A stretch of 21,224 nucleotides of DNA from ZC4RG17 sp035304485. Its GTDB lineage: Bacteria > Actinomycetota > Acidimicrobiia > Spongiisociales > ZC4RG35. Shown piece after piece: positions 7,206 through 14,266 of the stretch. The translations under genes were made by a program, and so were the position numbers. The notes beneath the pieces were generated by a model. That model was given only the letters and a program-made list of their open reading frames with translations, was not told where the DNA came from and ran no database searches. Within the stretch, counting starts at the first letter, position 1, and every line of letters starts with the position of its first letter. The stretch lies in contig DATGPZ010000130.1 of the NCBI GenBank assembly GCA_035304485.1, positions 1 through 21,224 of the forward strand, read 5' to 3'.

Positions 7206-8551
7206 AGTCACTGGCGGCCGCCGCGGTGGTGGCGATCCTGTGGGTCGCTCCCGCGGCAGCCGCCGTCGATTTCGTAGACGACGACGGCCGGCCGGGGGAG
7301 AAGGCCCTCGAGTGGCTGGCGGAGCGAGGTGTCATCGATGGCTGTGACCCGCCGGCCAACACCCGTTCGTGCTCGGAACAGCCGATCAACCGGGCGCAGG
7401 CCGCCAAGGTGCTGGTTCTGCTCGGTCGGGATCGCGGGCTGATCGAACCTGCGCGCACCGGCACCCAGGACCATTTCGTGGATGACGACGACGTGTGGGG
7501 AGGCGCCGCCGAGCCGATCATCGGCCACCTGGCAGATCTGGGGGTGGTGCACGGGTGTGACCCTCCCGTCAATCGCCACTTCTGCCCATATCAGACACTG
7601 CTGAAAGGGCAGATCGCCAAGATGGCGGTCGAGGCGTTCGATCTGGAGGCTCCTTCCGACTACCCGACCCCATGGACCGATACGGCCGGCGAGTACTTCC
7701 ACGAGGTGGCGCGTGTTGCCGCATATCACGGACTCGTGGACACCTCAGGCGGCGAGTTCGAGGGTCACAGCGAGATGTCCCGTGGTGACTTCGCCCGGTT
7801 GGTGACGGCGGCATTCGCACCGCGGTTGTGCGCGGAGGATCCCTTCACTGCCGGCCGGGTGAAAGACCTCGAAGGCGATCATCCCGACATCGCCTTCACC
7901 GCATACGCCTACGACTTCGAGACTGGATGCGCCTATGCGATGAATCCGGACCACCGCCAACAGACGGCCTCGGTCCTGAAGGTGATGGTCATGGCCGGGG
8001 CGATGATCGAAGCACAGGATCGAGGCCGGCCGTTGACCGCCGATGAACGAGCGCTCCTGTCCGAGATGATCCGTCGCTCGGCCAACCCCCCGGTCCGGGA
8101 GTTGTGGCGGCGTTTCGGTGCCGCTCCCTGGTTCCGGGAGCAGACCGAGCGTCTGCGGTTGAGCGAAACTACCGCGGTGGGCGACGATGGCCGACCATGG
8201 GGCCGAACCACCACCTCTGCCTACGACCAGGGCCGGTTGCTGCATCGGGTGCTTCTCGGTGAAGAAGAGCTCCTCCATGATTCTTCCGTCGAACTGGCCC
8301 GGAAGTTGATGACCTCCGTGGTGGACGATCAGACCTGGGGAGTGGCGGCGGGTGTGCCGTCGGGTTGGACCGTCGCTCAGAAGAACGGTTTCGCCGGTTC
8401 CACCACCAATTCGGTGGGAATGGTCTTCGACGAGGAGATGGAGCCGGTCTACACCGTGGTCGTGATGAGCTTCGGATGGTCGCGGTGGCAGGACGGTGTG
8501 GAGCCTGTGGAGCGGATTGCGAGGTGGGTGTCTTCCGAGCTGGCCGACTAA
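7202..8551 (+). CDS. Exported SLH protein with a serine beta-lactamase / PBP-like domain
   Basis: A 449-residue protein. The start is the GTG that overlaps the upstream stop (GTGA); it gives a signal peptide ending 'AILWVAPAAAA' near residue 21. Two cysteine-paired SLH repeats (24-75, 92-146) and a third without cysteines (about 154-205) precede the catalytic domain. Motifs of the serine penicillin-recognising fold are S257-V-L-K260 ('TASVLKVMVM'), S293-A-N295 and K394-N-G396. The class A deacylating motif ExxLN is not recognisable, so it is more likely a cell-wall transpeptidase or hydrolase-like enzyme than a resistance beta-lactamase. With the VanW/SLH neighbour it suggests envelope maintenance. 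It ends convergent with, and overlapping, the TetR gene. Confidence 0.85.
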   Translation: MKSLAAAAVVAILWVAPAAAAVDFVDDDGRPGEKALEWLAERGVIDGCDPPANTRSCSEQPINRAQAAKVLVLLGRDRGLIEPARTGTQDHFVDDDDVWGGAAEPIIGHLADLGVVHGCDPPVNRHFCPYQTLLKGQIAKMAVEAFDLEAPSDYPTPWTDTAGEYFHEVARVAAYHGLVDTSGGEFEGHSEMSRGDFARLVTAAFAPRLCAEDPFTAGRVKDLEGDHPDIAFTAYAYDFETGCAYAMNPDHRQQTASVLKVMVMAGAMIEAQDRGRPLTADERALLSEMIRRSANPPVRELWRRFGAAPWFREQTERLRLSETTAVGDDGRPWGRTTTSAYDQGRLLHRVLLGEEELLHDSSVELARKLMTSVVDDQTWGVAAGVPSGWTVAQKNGFAGSTTNSVGMVFDEEMEPVYTVVVMSFGWSRWQDGVEPVERIARWVSSELAD

Positions 8552-8557
8552 TCGGCC
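8542..8557. terminator. Inverted repeat with both convergent stops in the loop
   Basis: GGCCGA-CTAA-TCGGCC is a perfect 6-bp GC-rich stem. The 4-base loop holds the plus-strand TAA (8549-8551) and the minus-strand TAG (read as CTA, 8548-8550). There is no T-run on either side, so a bidirectional hairpin terminator without U-tract is possible but not proven. Confidence 0.4.
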
Positions 8558-9087
8558 GGGCGGAGGTCGAGTAACCGCCGAGCCTGCCCTCGGAGATCGA
8601 AGCGCGGGTCGAGCAGGCGGTGCACCGCCAGTCCGTTCAAGGCCGCCACCATCAACTCCGCCAGCTCCACCGGGTCGCGTACGTCGGCCGATGCGAGGGC
8701 GGCGGCGAACCGTTCGACCCGCCGCTGGTGGTGTCGCATCAGCCGACCCCGCAACTCACCGGATTGGATTCCCCTCGTGACCACTACCTCCAGGTACACG
8801 CGAGCCATCCCCTCCTGGCTCTCGACGAAGGCGACGTAGGCATCGACGAGCGAGGCGATGTCCTGGGCCCGGTCGGCCGGCGGCTCCACGGCCCTGATCG
8901 ATTCCCCGATGACGGTCAGCACCGCTTCGTCCTTGGACTCGAACTGGTTGTAGAAGCTCCCGGCGAGGACTCCGGCCCGTTCACAGATCGCCTTCACGGT
9001 GGCCCCAGCCAGCCCTCGTTCGCCGATCAGTTCCCGGGTGGCTTCGAGGATGCGGTCGCGGGTCTCGAGACCCACTCGGTAACGCAT
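8548..9087 (-). CDS. TetR-family transcriptional regulator
   Basis: A 179-residue protein. The N-terminal helix-turn-helix domain runs from 'RDRILEATRELIGERGLAGATVKAICERAGVLAGSFYNQFESKDEAV' (about 10-56), a textbook TetR pattern; the remaining two thirds are helical ligand-binding/dimerisation domain. It is transcribed divergently from fadE5, with 113 bases between starts, and an 18-base inverted repeat lies in that gap, so local control of the acyl-CoA dehydrogenase genes is the simplest reading. The effector is probably an acyl-CoA or related compound, but that is inference. The gene ends with a 4-base overlap against the convergent serine-hydrolase gene. Confidence 0.92.
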   Translation of the reverse strand: MRYRVGLETRDRILEATRELIGERGLAGATVKAICERAGVLAGSFYNQFESKDEAVLTVIGESIRAVEPPADRAQDIASLVDAYVAFVESQEGMARVYLEVVVTRGIQSGELRGRLMRHHQRRVERFAAALASADVRDPVELAELMVAALNGLAVHRLLDPRFDLRGQARRLLDLRPAD

Positions 9088-9095
9088 GGGCCGTC

Positions 9096-9101
9096 ACGGT
9101 A
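9096..9101 (-). promoter_or_regulatory. Candidate -10 box of a leaderless tetR transcript
   Basis: On the minus strand TACCGT ends eight bases before the ATG. No Shine-Dalgarno sequence lies between box and start. The -35 region is not recognisable. Confidence 0.38.
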
Positions 9102-9144
9102 ATCCTCCGGGACGGCTCCTCTGTCCTTTGGCTCTTTACGAGAC

Positions 9145-9150
9145 TAGACT
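9145..9150 (+). promoter_or_regulatory. Candidate -10 box for fadE5
   Basis: TAGACT lies 50 bases upstream of the fadE5 GTG and would start a transcript near 9157, giving a leader of about 45 bases that contains a proper ribosome site. The -35 is weak. Its last base is the first base of the inverted repeat at 9150-9167. Confidence 0.35.
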
Positions 9151-9167
9151 TTGAGCGGAGACTCAAA
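9150..9167. promoter_or_regulatory. Inverted repeat, candidate TetR operator
   Basis: TTTGAG-CGGAGA-CTCAAA is a perfect 6+6 inverted repeat with a 6-base spacer, in the gap between the divergent tetR and fadE5 genes. It covers the expected fadE5 transcript start just downstream of TAGACT, where a bound dimer would block initiation. AT-rich half-sites stand out against the surrounding GC-rich sequence. Confidence 0.5.
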
Positions 9168-9187
9168 TTACGCAACGGGAAAGCGAC

Positions 9188-9194
9188 GAAGGAG
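9188..9194 (+). promoter_or_regulatory. Ribosome-binding site deciding the fadE5 GTG start
   Basis: GAAGGAG ends six bases before the GTG at 9201. This is one of the best Shine-Dalgarno matches in the window and supports the non-ATG start. Confidence 0.7.
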
Positions 9195-9200
9195 ACGTTC

Positions 9201-10985
9201 GTGGGTCATTACCGCTCGAACCTCGAGGATCTCGAGTTCAACCTGTTCGAGGTGCATCGTGTCCATGAACGGTCGCAGCACTGGGCCGGTCTGGACGCGG
9301 GGACCATTCGAGACATCTTGCGTGAGGTCGAACGCTTCGCCCGGGAGGTCTGGGCGGAGTCGTTCGTCGAGGCGGACCGAGTTCCCTTGGTTCTCGAAGA
9401 CGGGGAAGTCCATCTCCCTCCCGGTCTGAAATCCGCCTTGAAAGCCATCCACGAAGCCGGCTGGTCACGACTCGGCTTGCCGGAGGAGATGGGAGGGGTG
9501 GAGGTGCCTCCGACCCTGTTCTGGGCCGTCCAGGAGCTGTTGCTCGGGTCGAATCCGACTGCCACCTTCTACTCGGGCGGCGGCTTGTTCGCACGTCTCA
9601 TCCACGAGGAGGGCACCGAGGAGCAACGCCAGTGGGCCCGGCTGATGGTCGAGAGAGAATGGGCCGGAACGATGGTGTTGACCGAGCCCGATGCTGGCTC
9701 TGACGTCGGCGCCGGCACCACCCGTGCCACCCACGTCGAGGGCGACGTCTACCACCTGGAGGGGGTCAAGCGGTTCATCACGGGCGGTGAGCACGACGGG
9801 GCGGAGAACATCGTCCATCTGGTGCTCGCTCGCCCCGAGGGAGCGGCGCCCGGAACCAAGGGACTGTCGCTGTTCATCGTTCCCAAGTACCTGTTCGATG
9901 CGGACGGGAATCTGGGTGAGCGAAACGGGGTGGTGGCGACCAACCTCGAGAAGAAGATGGGCCTGAAGGGGTCCACGACGTGTGAGCTCACCTTCGGAGC
10001 AGACCGGCCCGCCGTCGGGTATCTGCTCGGTGGCGTCCACGACGGCATTCGCCAGATGTTCCGGGTCATCGAACATGCTCGCATGACGATCGGCACCAAG
10101 TCGGCGGCGACGCTCTCGACCGGCTACTTGAACGCACTCGAGTACGCCAAGGAGCGGATCCAGGGCCCGGATATGACCCAGATGATGGACAAGTCGGCGC
10201 CCCGGGTCCCGATCATCTCGCATCCGGATGTGCGTCGAATGCTGATGCGACAGAAGGCCTACAGCGAGGGCCTACGCGCCCTCTGGACCTACGCGGCTCA
10301 CACCCAGGACATGGCGGTCATCGATCCCGAAGGTGGTTGGGATCGGCGCAGTGACCTACTGCTGCCTCTGGTGAAGGGCTATTCATCCGAGAAGGCGTTC
10401 GAGATACTCACGCTCTCGCTGCAGACGCTGGGCGGCTCCGGCTATCTCCAGGACTATCCCGTCGAGCAGTACCTGCGGGACGCCAAGATCGACACCGTTT
10501 ACGAGGGGACGACCGGCATCCAGGGAATGGATCTGTTCTTCCGCAAGATCGCCCGCGATCAGGGCCAGACACTGGCTTCGCTCGCCGGTGAGATCGCAGA
10601 CTTCGTCAAAGCCGGACAGGACGACGATCCCGTCGCCGCCGAACGTCAGACCCTGGGGACGATGCTCGAAGACACCCAGGCCCATCTGGGCGTCATGGTC
10701 GAGCACTTGATGGCGTCGATGAGCGGCGAGACCGAGCGCATCTACTCGACCGGCCTCCACACCACGGCTCTCCTCGAGTCGATGGCGGAGGTGGTGATCG
10801 GGTGGCAGCTGTTGCGCCACGCCGAGATCGCTGCGGCCCAGGCCGACGCATCGCCTTTCCACGCCGGCAAGGTCGCCTCGGCCCGATTCTTCATCGCCGA
10901 CGTGGCCCCCAAGGTGGCTGCCCGCCGGGCCGCGGCCGAACGGGAAGACGGATGGCTGATGCAACTCGACGCCGCCGCCTTCTGA
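9201..10985 (+). CDS. fadE5: FadE5-type acyl-CoA dehydrogenase (long form)
   Basis: A 594-residue flavoenzyme closely resembling mycobacterial FadE5 as I recall it: the N-terminus 'MGHYRSNLEDLEFNLFEV', 'MVLTEPDAGSDVGAG' (158-172), 'EGVKRFITGGEHD' (187-199), 'GYLNALEYAKERIQGPDMTQM' (308-328) and 'LQTLGGSGYLQDYPVEQYLRDAKIDTVYEGTTGIQ' (about 407-441). The catalytic base is E435 in 'YEGTT'. Residues after about 460 form the extra C-terminal helical domain that separates these 600-aa enzymes (FadE5, DmdC-like) from 380-aa classical ones. It oxidises acyl-CoA to 2-enoyl-CoA with FAD and passes electrons to ETF. GTG start with strong ribosome site; likely controlled by the divergent TetR protein. 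Confidence 0.93.
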   Translation: MGHYRSNLEDLEFNLFEVHRVHERSQHWAGLDAGTIRDILREVERFAREVWAESFVEADRVPLVLEDGEVHLPPGLKSALKAIHEAGWSRLGLPEEMGGVEVPPTLFWAVQELLLGSNPTATFYSGGGLFARLIHEEGTEEQRQWARLMVEREWAGTMVLTEPDAGSDVGAGTTRATHVEGDVYHLEGVKRFITGGEHDGAENIVHLVLARPEGAAPGTKGLSLFIVPKYLFDADGNLGERNGVVATNLEKKMGLKGSTTCELTFGADRPAVGYLLGGVHDGIRQMFRVIEHARMTIGTKSAATLSTGYLNALEYAKERIQGPDMTQMMDKSAPRVPIISHPDVRRMLMRQKAYSEGLRALWTYAAHTQDMAVIDPEGGWDRRSDLLLPLVKGYSSEKAFEILTLSLQTLGGSGYLQDYPVEQYLRDAKIDTVYEGTTGIQGMDLFFRKIARDQGQTLASLAGEIADFVKAGQDDDPVAAERQTLGTMLEDTQAHLGVMVEHLMASMSGETERIYSTGLHTTALLESMAEVVIGWQLLRHAEIAAAQADASPFHAGKVASARFFIADVAPKVAARRAAAEREDGWLMQLDAAAF

Positions 10986-11037
10986 AGCTCGACTACGCAG
11001 GCCGCGAGAATGCCCACCAGTTAGCCTGGGCCGCCAC

Positions 11038-12126
11038 ATGAGCGTCTCATTCACGGAGGACCAGGAGGAGCTGCGTCGATACGCGCGGCAGTGGCTGGAC
11101 GATCGAGCTCCGATCGACGAGGTCCGGCGCATCATGGAGTCGTCGGAGGGGTTCGACCGCGATCAGTGGAAAGAGATGGCGGAGTTGGGCTGGCTCGGCA
11201 TCGCCACCCCCGAGGAGTACGGCGGGGCTGGATATGGCTTCGCCGAGTTGGCCGTACTCGCCGAGGAGATGGGGAGGTCGCTCTACCCGTCACCGTTTCT
11301 GTCCTCGGTGGTGGTGGGGGCCGGGCTGGTCGGGCGTCTGGGTGACGACAGTCAGAAACGGAAGGTACTCGGCGGGATCGTGTCGGGTTCGTCCACACTG
11401 GCGGTGGCGGTGCCTCCGTTCGCCGAGGTCGACGTCGAGGGCGAACGTGACGGCGACTCCTGGCTCCTGAGCGGTTCGGCTCGGTTCGTCCTCGACGGTC
11501 ACGGTGCCGATACCTTCCTGGTAGCGGCCAGGATCGACCGGGAGCTTCGGCTCTTCTTGGTCGACGGCTCCGCAGTCGAAACCGAGCCCATGGCGGTGAT
11601 GGACCTGACCCGCCCCCAGAGCGTGGTCCGCCTCGAAGGCGCTCGGGCCACGGAACTGGGCAGTGGAGATCCCAGGGAGGCAATCGAAGGGGTGGCAGTG
11701 CGAGCTGTGGCGACCCTGGCGATGGAACAAGTCGGCGGCGCCCAGGAGTGCTTGGAGATGTCGGTGGCCTACGCCAAGGAACGGCATCAGTTCGGCCGTC
11801 CCATCGGCTCTTTCCAGGCGATCAAGCACATGTGCGCCGACATGCTGGTTGCGGTCGAGTCGGCCCGCTCGGTGGCATATCATCTGGCCAACGTGGTCGA
11901 CACGGATCCGGACGAAGCCGCCATCGCCGCCCCGCTGGCGAAATCCTTCTGTTCCGAGACGTACTTCACGACGGCGGCCGACACCATTCAGATCCACGGC
12001 GGCATCGGCTTCACCTGGGAGCACCATGCCCACCTCTATCTCAAGCGGGCGAAGACGTCGATGTTGCTGTTCGGCGACCCGACCCACCATCGCTCCCTCC
12101 TCGCCGCACGAGTCGGGGTCGAGTGA
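11038..12126 (+). CDS. Second acyl-CoA dehydrogenase, short form
   Basis: A 362-residue acyl-CoA dehydrogenase of the 340-380-aa actinobacterial type. The N-terminal helical domain (SVSFTEDQEELRRYARQWLDD... 'LGWLGIATPEEYGGAGYGFAELAVLAEEMGRSLYPSP') and the C-terminal one ('AYAKERHQFGRPIGSFQAIKHMCADM' 245-269, 'IQIHGGIGFTWEHHAHLYLKRAK' 317-339) are clear. The central strand domain is degenerate: the usual 'TEP.AGSD' flavin contact is replaced around 122-140. E328 in 'FTWEH' is a possible catalytic base, but this is uncertain; some relatives act as subunits of heteromeric enzymes. It lies 52 bases after fadE5 and may have its own start box (TAGCCT at 11022-11027). Coupled by GTGA overlap to the next gene. 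Confidence 0.88.
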   Translation: MSVSFTEDQEELRRYARQWLDDRAPIDEVRRIMESSEGFDRDQWKEMAELGWLGIATPEEYGGAGYGFAELAVLAEEMGRSLYPSPFLSSVVVGAGLVGRLGDDSQKRKVLGGIVSGSSTLAVAVPPFAEVDVEGERDGDSWLLSGSARFVLDGHGADTFLVAARIDRELRLFLVDGSAVETEPMAVMDLTRPQSVVRLEGARATELGSGDPREAIEGVAVRAVATLAMEQVGGAQECLEMSVAYAKERHQFGRPIGSFQAIKHMCADMLVAVESARSVAYHLANVVDTDPDEAAIAAPLAKSFCSETYFTTAADTIQIHGGIGFTWEHHAHLYLKRAKTSMLLFGDPTHHRSLLAARVGVE

Positions 12127-12572
12127 CGGCTGAGATAGTGGTCATCGGGGCGATCCTCTTCGCCCTGTTCTGCTTCATCGTCGGCCTCCTGATCTGGCAG
12201 GAGGCCCGGAGGCGTCCTCAGAGCACGGGAGCCGACTACGTGGTCGAAGATGCTATCCGGTTCATCCTGGATCGACTGGACCCCGACGTCCGCAAGCGGC
12301 TCGGCGTGAGCGGCGTGAGGCGGGTGATCGAATGGGAGGTCTACTACCTGCAAGGGCTGGCCCAAGAGTCGCGACGCAATCCCGTCGAGACCGTCGCAGG
12401 CGGCTCGGACGCCTCGATCGAGTACATCGTTCGCCAGATCGCCGAAGTGAACGGAGCCACCTACGATCCTGCTGACGTAGCGCGTGTGCTCAGGCTCGAA
12501 GCCGACTACCTGGTCTCGATCGGTGCCGTCGGCGAGCCGGTTGAACAAGACGAAGGAGGCGATGAGGCGTGA
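12123..12572 (+). CDS. Small membrane-anchored protein of unknown function
   Basis: I do not recognise this gene. The GTG start overlaps the previous stop by four bases and gives 149 residues. An N-terminal membrane helix (about 4-24, 'IVVIGAILFALFCFIVGLLIW') is followed by 'QEARRR', so the rest should face the cytoplasm. The remainder is soluble and helical: 'YVVEDAIRFILDRLDPDVRKRLGVSGVRRVIEWEVYYLQGLAQE' and, after a short linker, 'SIEYIVRQIAEVNGATYDPADVARVLRLEADYLVSIGAVGE', then an acidic tail. It is followed by the zinc-ribbon gene with another GTGA overlap. Confidence 0.8.
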   Translation: MTAEIVVIGAILFALFCFIVGLLIWQEARRRPQSTGADYVVEDAIRFILDRLDPDVRKRLGVSGVRRVIEWEVYYLQGLAQESRRNPVETVAGGSDASIEYIVRQIAEVNGATYDPADVARVLRLEADYLVSIGAVGEPVEQDEGGDEA

Positions 12573-12910
12573 TCGTCCGTTGTGGCGCCTGCCGAAATCA
12601 ATTCGACGTGCCGGGCGAAGGCCGGTTCGCCTGCCCGGTCTGCGGGTCGGTCAACATGGTTCGGGGTCGCCCGGGCGGTCCCGGTCCGGGCGGTGCCCCA
12701 CCTCCGGGTTCGATGCCGCCGACGGGTGCGCCCAGCGGGGAGGACTACGGCTATCCACCCCCGCCACCTCCGGATACGCCCTCGCCCAAGATCGAGTGCC
12801 CCGAGTGCGGCTTCTCGTTCATCGTGGGAGACATCGCCGTGGCGGTGTGCCCGATGTGCTCGGCCGAGGTCCCCACCGGTCGCGGCGAGCCGAGCTCCGA
12901 AGAGTCCTGA
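12569..12910 (+). CDS. Double zinc-ribbon protein with Pro/Gly-rich linker
   Basis: No named family is recognised. The 113-residue product has two CxxC...CxxC modules: C5/C8 with C22/C25 ('RCGACRNQFDVPGEGRFACPVCG') and C77/C80 with C94/C97 ('IECPECGFSFIV...VCPMC'). Each would bind one zinc. The linker at about 32-73 is proline- and glycine-rich and looks unstructured. The first module resembles the short ribbon found at the N-terminus of many bacterial proteins that begin 'CP.C...F.V'. The GTG start overlaps the upstream stop (GTGA) and its stop overlaps the next ATG by one base (TGATG), so three genes are translated in tandem. Confidence 0.8.
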   Translation: MIVRCGACRNQFDVPGEGRFACPVCGSVNMVRGRPGGPGPGGAPPPGSMPPTGAPSGEDYGYPPPPPPDTPSPKIECPECGFSFIVGDIAVAVCPMCSAEVPTGRGEPSSEES

Positions 12911-13131
12911 TGGCCCGCCTCAAGCGCTTCGAGGAGTTCCGCTACATCGGCACCCGAGACACGATGCGGGTGTACGACTGTGACGATCCCGCCGAGTTCC
13001 AGCTGCTCGAACGCCGGGTGGAGCACGATGACCTGATGCGGCGGAACTTGCTCCAATCCTTCGCCCCTGACACGCCGACCGAAGCCGCCAACCGCGGGTT
13101 CCGGCGTGTGAGGGCAGGCGTCACCGCCTGA
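12910..13131 (+). CDS. 73-residue protein of unknown function
   Basis: I do not recognise it. The product (MARLKRFEEFRYIGTRDTMR...) is basic at its N-terminus, has one cysteine in 'VYDCDDPAEFQLLERRVEHDDLMRRN', and ends in a basic tail; no membrane segment or signal peptide is present. The ATG shares its A with the preceding TGA stop, a standard coupled junction and the main reason to accept the gene. Codon third positions are G/C-rich like the neighbours. It ends with an 11-base overlap against the convergent hydrolase gene. Confidence 0.7.
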   Translation: MARLKRFEEFRYIGTRDTMRVYDCDDPAEFQLLERRVEHDDLMRRNLLQSFAPDTPTEAANRGFRRVRAGVTA

Positions 13132-13138
13132 GGTGACG
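13119..13138. terminator. Inverted repeat over overlapping convergent stops
   Basis: CGTCACC (13119-13125) and GGTGACG (13132-13138) form a perfect 7-bp stem around the loop GCCTGA. The plus-strand TGA (13129-13131) is in the loop and the minus-strand TGA (read as TCA, 13121-13123) in the left arm. No T-run follows, so terminator function is possible but unproven. Confidence 0.4.
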
Positions 13139-14035
13139 GTGCGAGCGGTCGGTGTGCCCGATCCGCTCCAGCCAATCGAAAAGCAGGGCGGTCAGACGGG
13201 CAGGGGAGTCCTCGGTCAAGAAATGGAGGCCGTCCACGGCCGCCACCTCCGTCGCCTTCCAGCGGGCGGCCGAGCCGAGAATCGAAGCTGGGGTGAGGAA
13301 TCCGGGCTTCCCGCCGATCACCAGTTTGGGTACGTCGGATTCCGAGCACCAGACCCGGTCGTCAGCAACGCGATCGGCGATCGGGCCAGGGTCCTTCTTG
13401 AGGGGCAAGAGTCGGATCATGGAAAGCATCGCCCTCCGCGCCTCTCCCGGCTTGGAGTAGGGGGCCCGGTAGGCGTCCATCTCCTCCTGTGAGAGCTCCC
13501 GCGCCGTGAGGGCGGGCAGATAGTGCTCTACCAGGAGGTTCTTGTTGAGGACCATGTACTCGCCTTCCTCGCCCCGCAGTTCGTCCAGCAGATAGACCAA
13601 GTCCGCGTCGAGTGTGGCTTCATTGGTCATTCTGAAGACTCCCTCGATCATGGCGAGGCCGGAGATCAGATCCGGGTGCCTGCGGGCGAGTTCGATCGCG
13701 AGGGTGGCGCCGATGTCGTGACCGACCACCGCCAGCGGGCCCTCCAGCGAGAGCACCTCCAGCAGCATCTCCAGATACTCCAGGTGGACGTCGAGGCCGT
13801 AGGACCCGACGCCGGAGGGCAGGATCAGGTCCGAGTCTCCCATTCCCATGAGGTCAGGAGCCAGGCAGCGGTACTCGTGGGCGAGGTAGGGGATGATGTT
13901 TCGCCACGTGTACGAGTAGGTGGGATTGCCGTGCAGGAAGAGGACCGCCGGCCCGGTGCCCTGGTCGACGAGCGACATTCGCAGGCCGACCAGCGGAACA
14001 CTTCGGCGCGTTAGATGATCCTCGGCGTTGATCAT
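13121..14035 (-). CDS. Alpha/beta hydrolase related to haloalkane dehalogenases, altered active site
   Basis: A 304-residue protein aligning well with DhaA-type haloalkane dehalogenases: 'LHGNPTYSYTWRNIIPYLAHEYRCLAPDLMGMGDSD' (34-69), nucleophile D107 in 'VVGHDIGATLA', likely acid E131, 'EVEM'-like 'SQEEMDAYRAPYSKP' (182-196) and H271 in 'GLHFLTEDSP'. The halide-binding asparagine equivalent N37 is present, but the tryptophan that normally follows the nucleophile (HDWG) is isoleucine (HDIG). Dehalogenase activity is therefore doubtful; an esterase or other hydrolase is as likely. The start was set at the ATG before 'INAEDHLTRRSVPLVGLRM'; an upstream start would add 37 low-quality residues. 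Confidence 0.85.
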   Translation of the reverse strand: MINAEDHLTRRSVPLVGLRMSLVDQGTGPAVLFLHGNPTYSYTWRNIIPYLAHEYRCLAPDLMGMGDSDLILPSGVGSYGLDVHLEYLEMLLEVLSLEGPLAVVGHDIGATLAIELARRHPDLISGLAMIEGVFRMTNEATLDADLVYLLDELRGEEGEYMVLNKNLLVEHYLPALTARELSQEEMDAYRAPYSKPGEARRAMLSMIRLLPLKKDPGPIADRVADDRVWCSESDVPKLVIGGKPGFLTPASILGSAARWKATEVAAVDGLHFLTEDSPARLTALLFDWLERIGHTDRSHRHLRR

Positions 14036-14266
14036 CGGATGGCGTCTCCTCTCGTCACCGTACCCGGCCCCATCGCTCGGCTCTCGTGTCGGCCGCCCGA
14101 GGCCGATGCCGGACAGAGTTAACTCGGTCGACCGGCGAATCGGCAACGGGTCGCCCTGCCCAACTCCACTCTCTTGGGCCCGGTCACACGGCGACTCGAC
14201 GCCCGACTCCGAGGATCGGCGATCCCACTAGGCTCGTTGCTCAGCGTCGAGAAAGGTGACTGGAGC
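14036..14266. other. Divergent intergenic region before lpdA
   Basis: The longest non-coding stretch, 231 bases between the divergent hydrolase and lpdA. It contains a perfect 10-base palindrome, GAGTTAACTC at 14116-14125, and a possible -10 box TAGGCT at 14229-14234 for lpdA. Nothing resembling an RNA gene, riboswitch or coding sequence was recognised. Confidence 0.5.
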
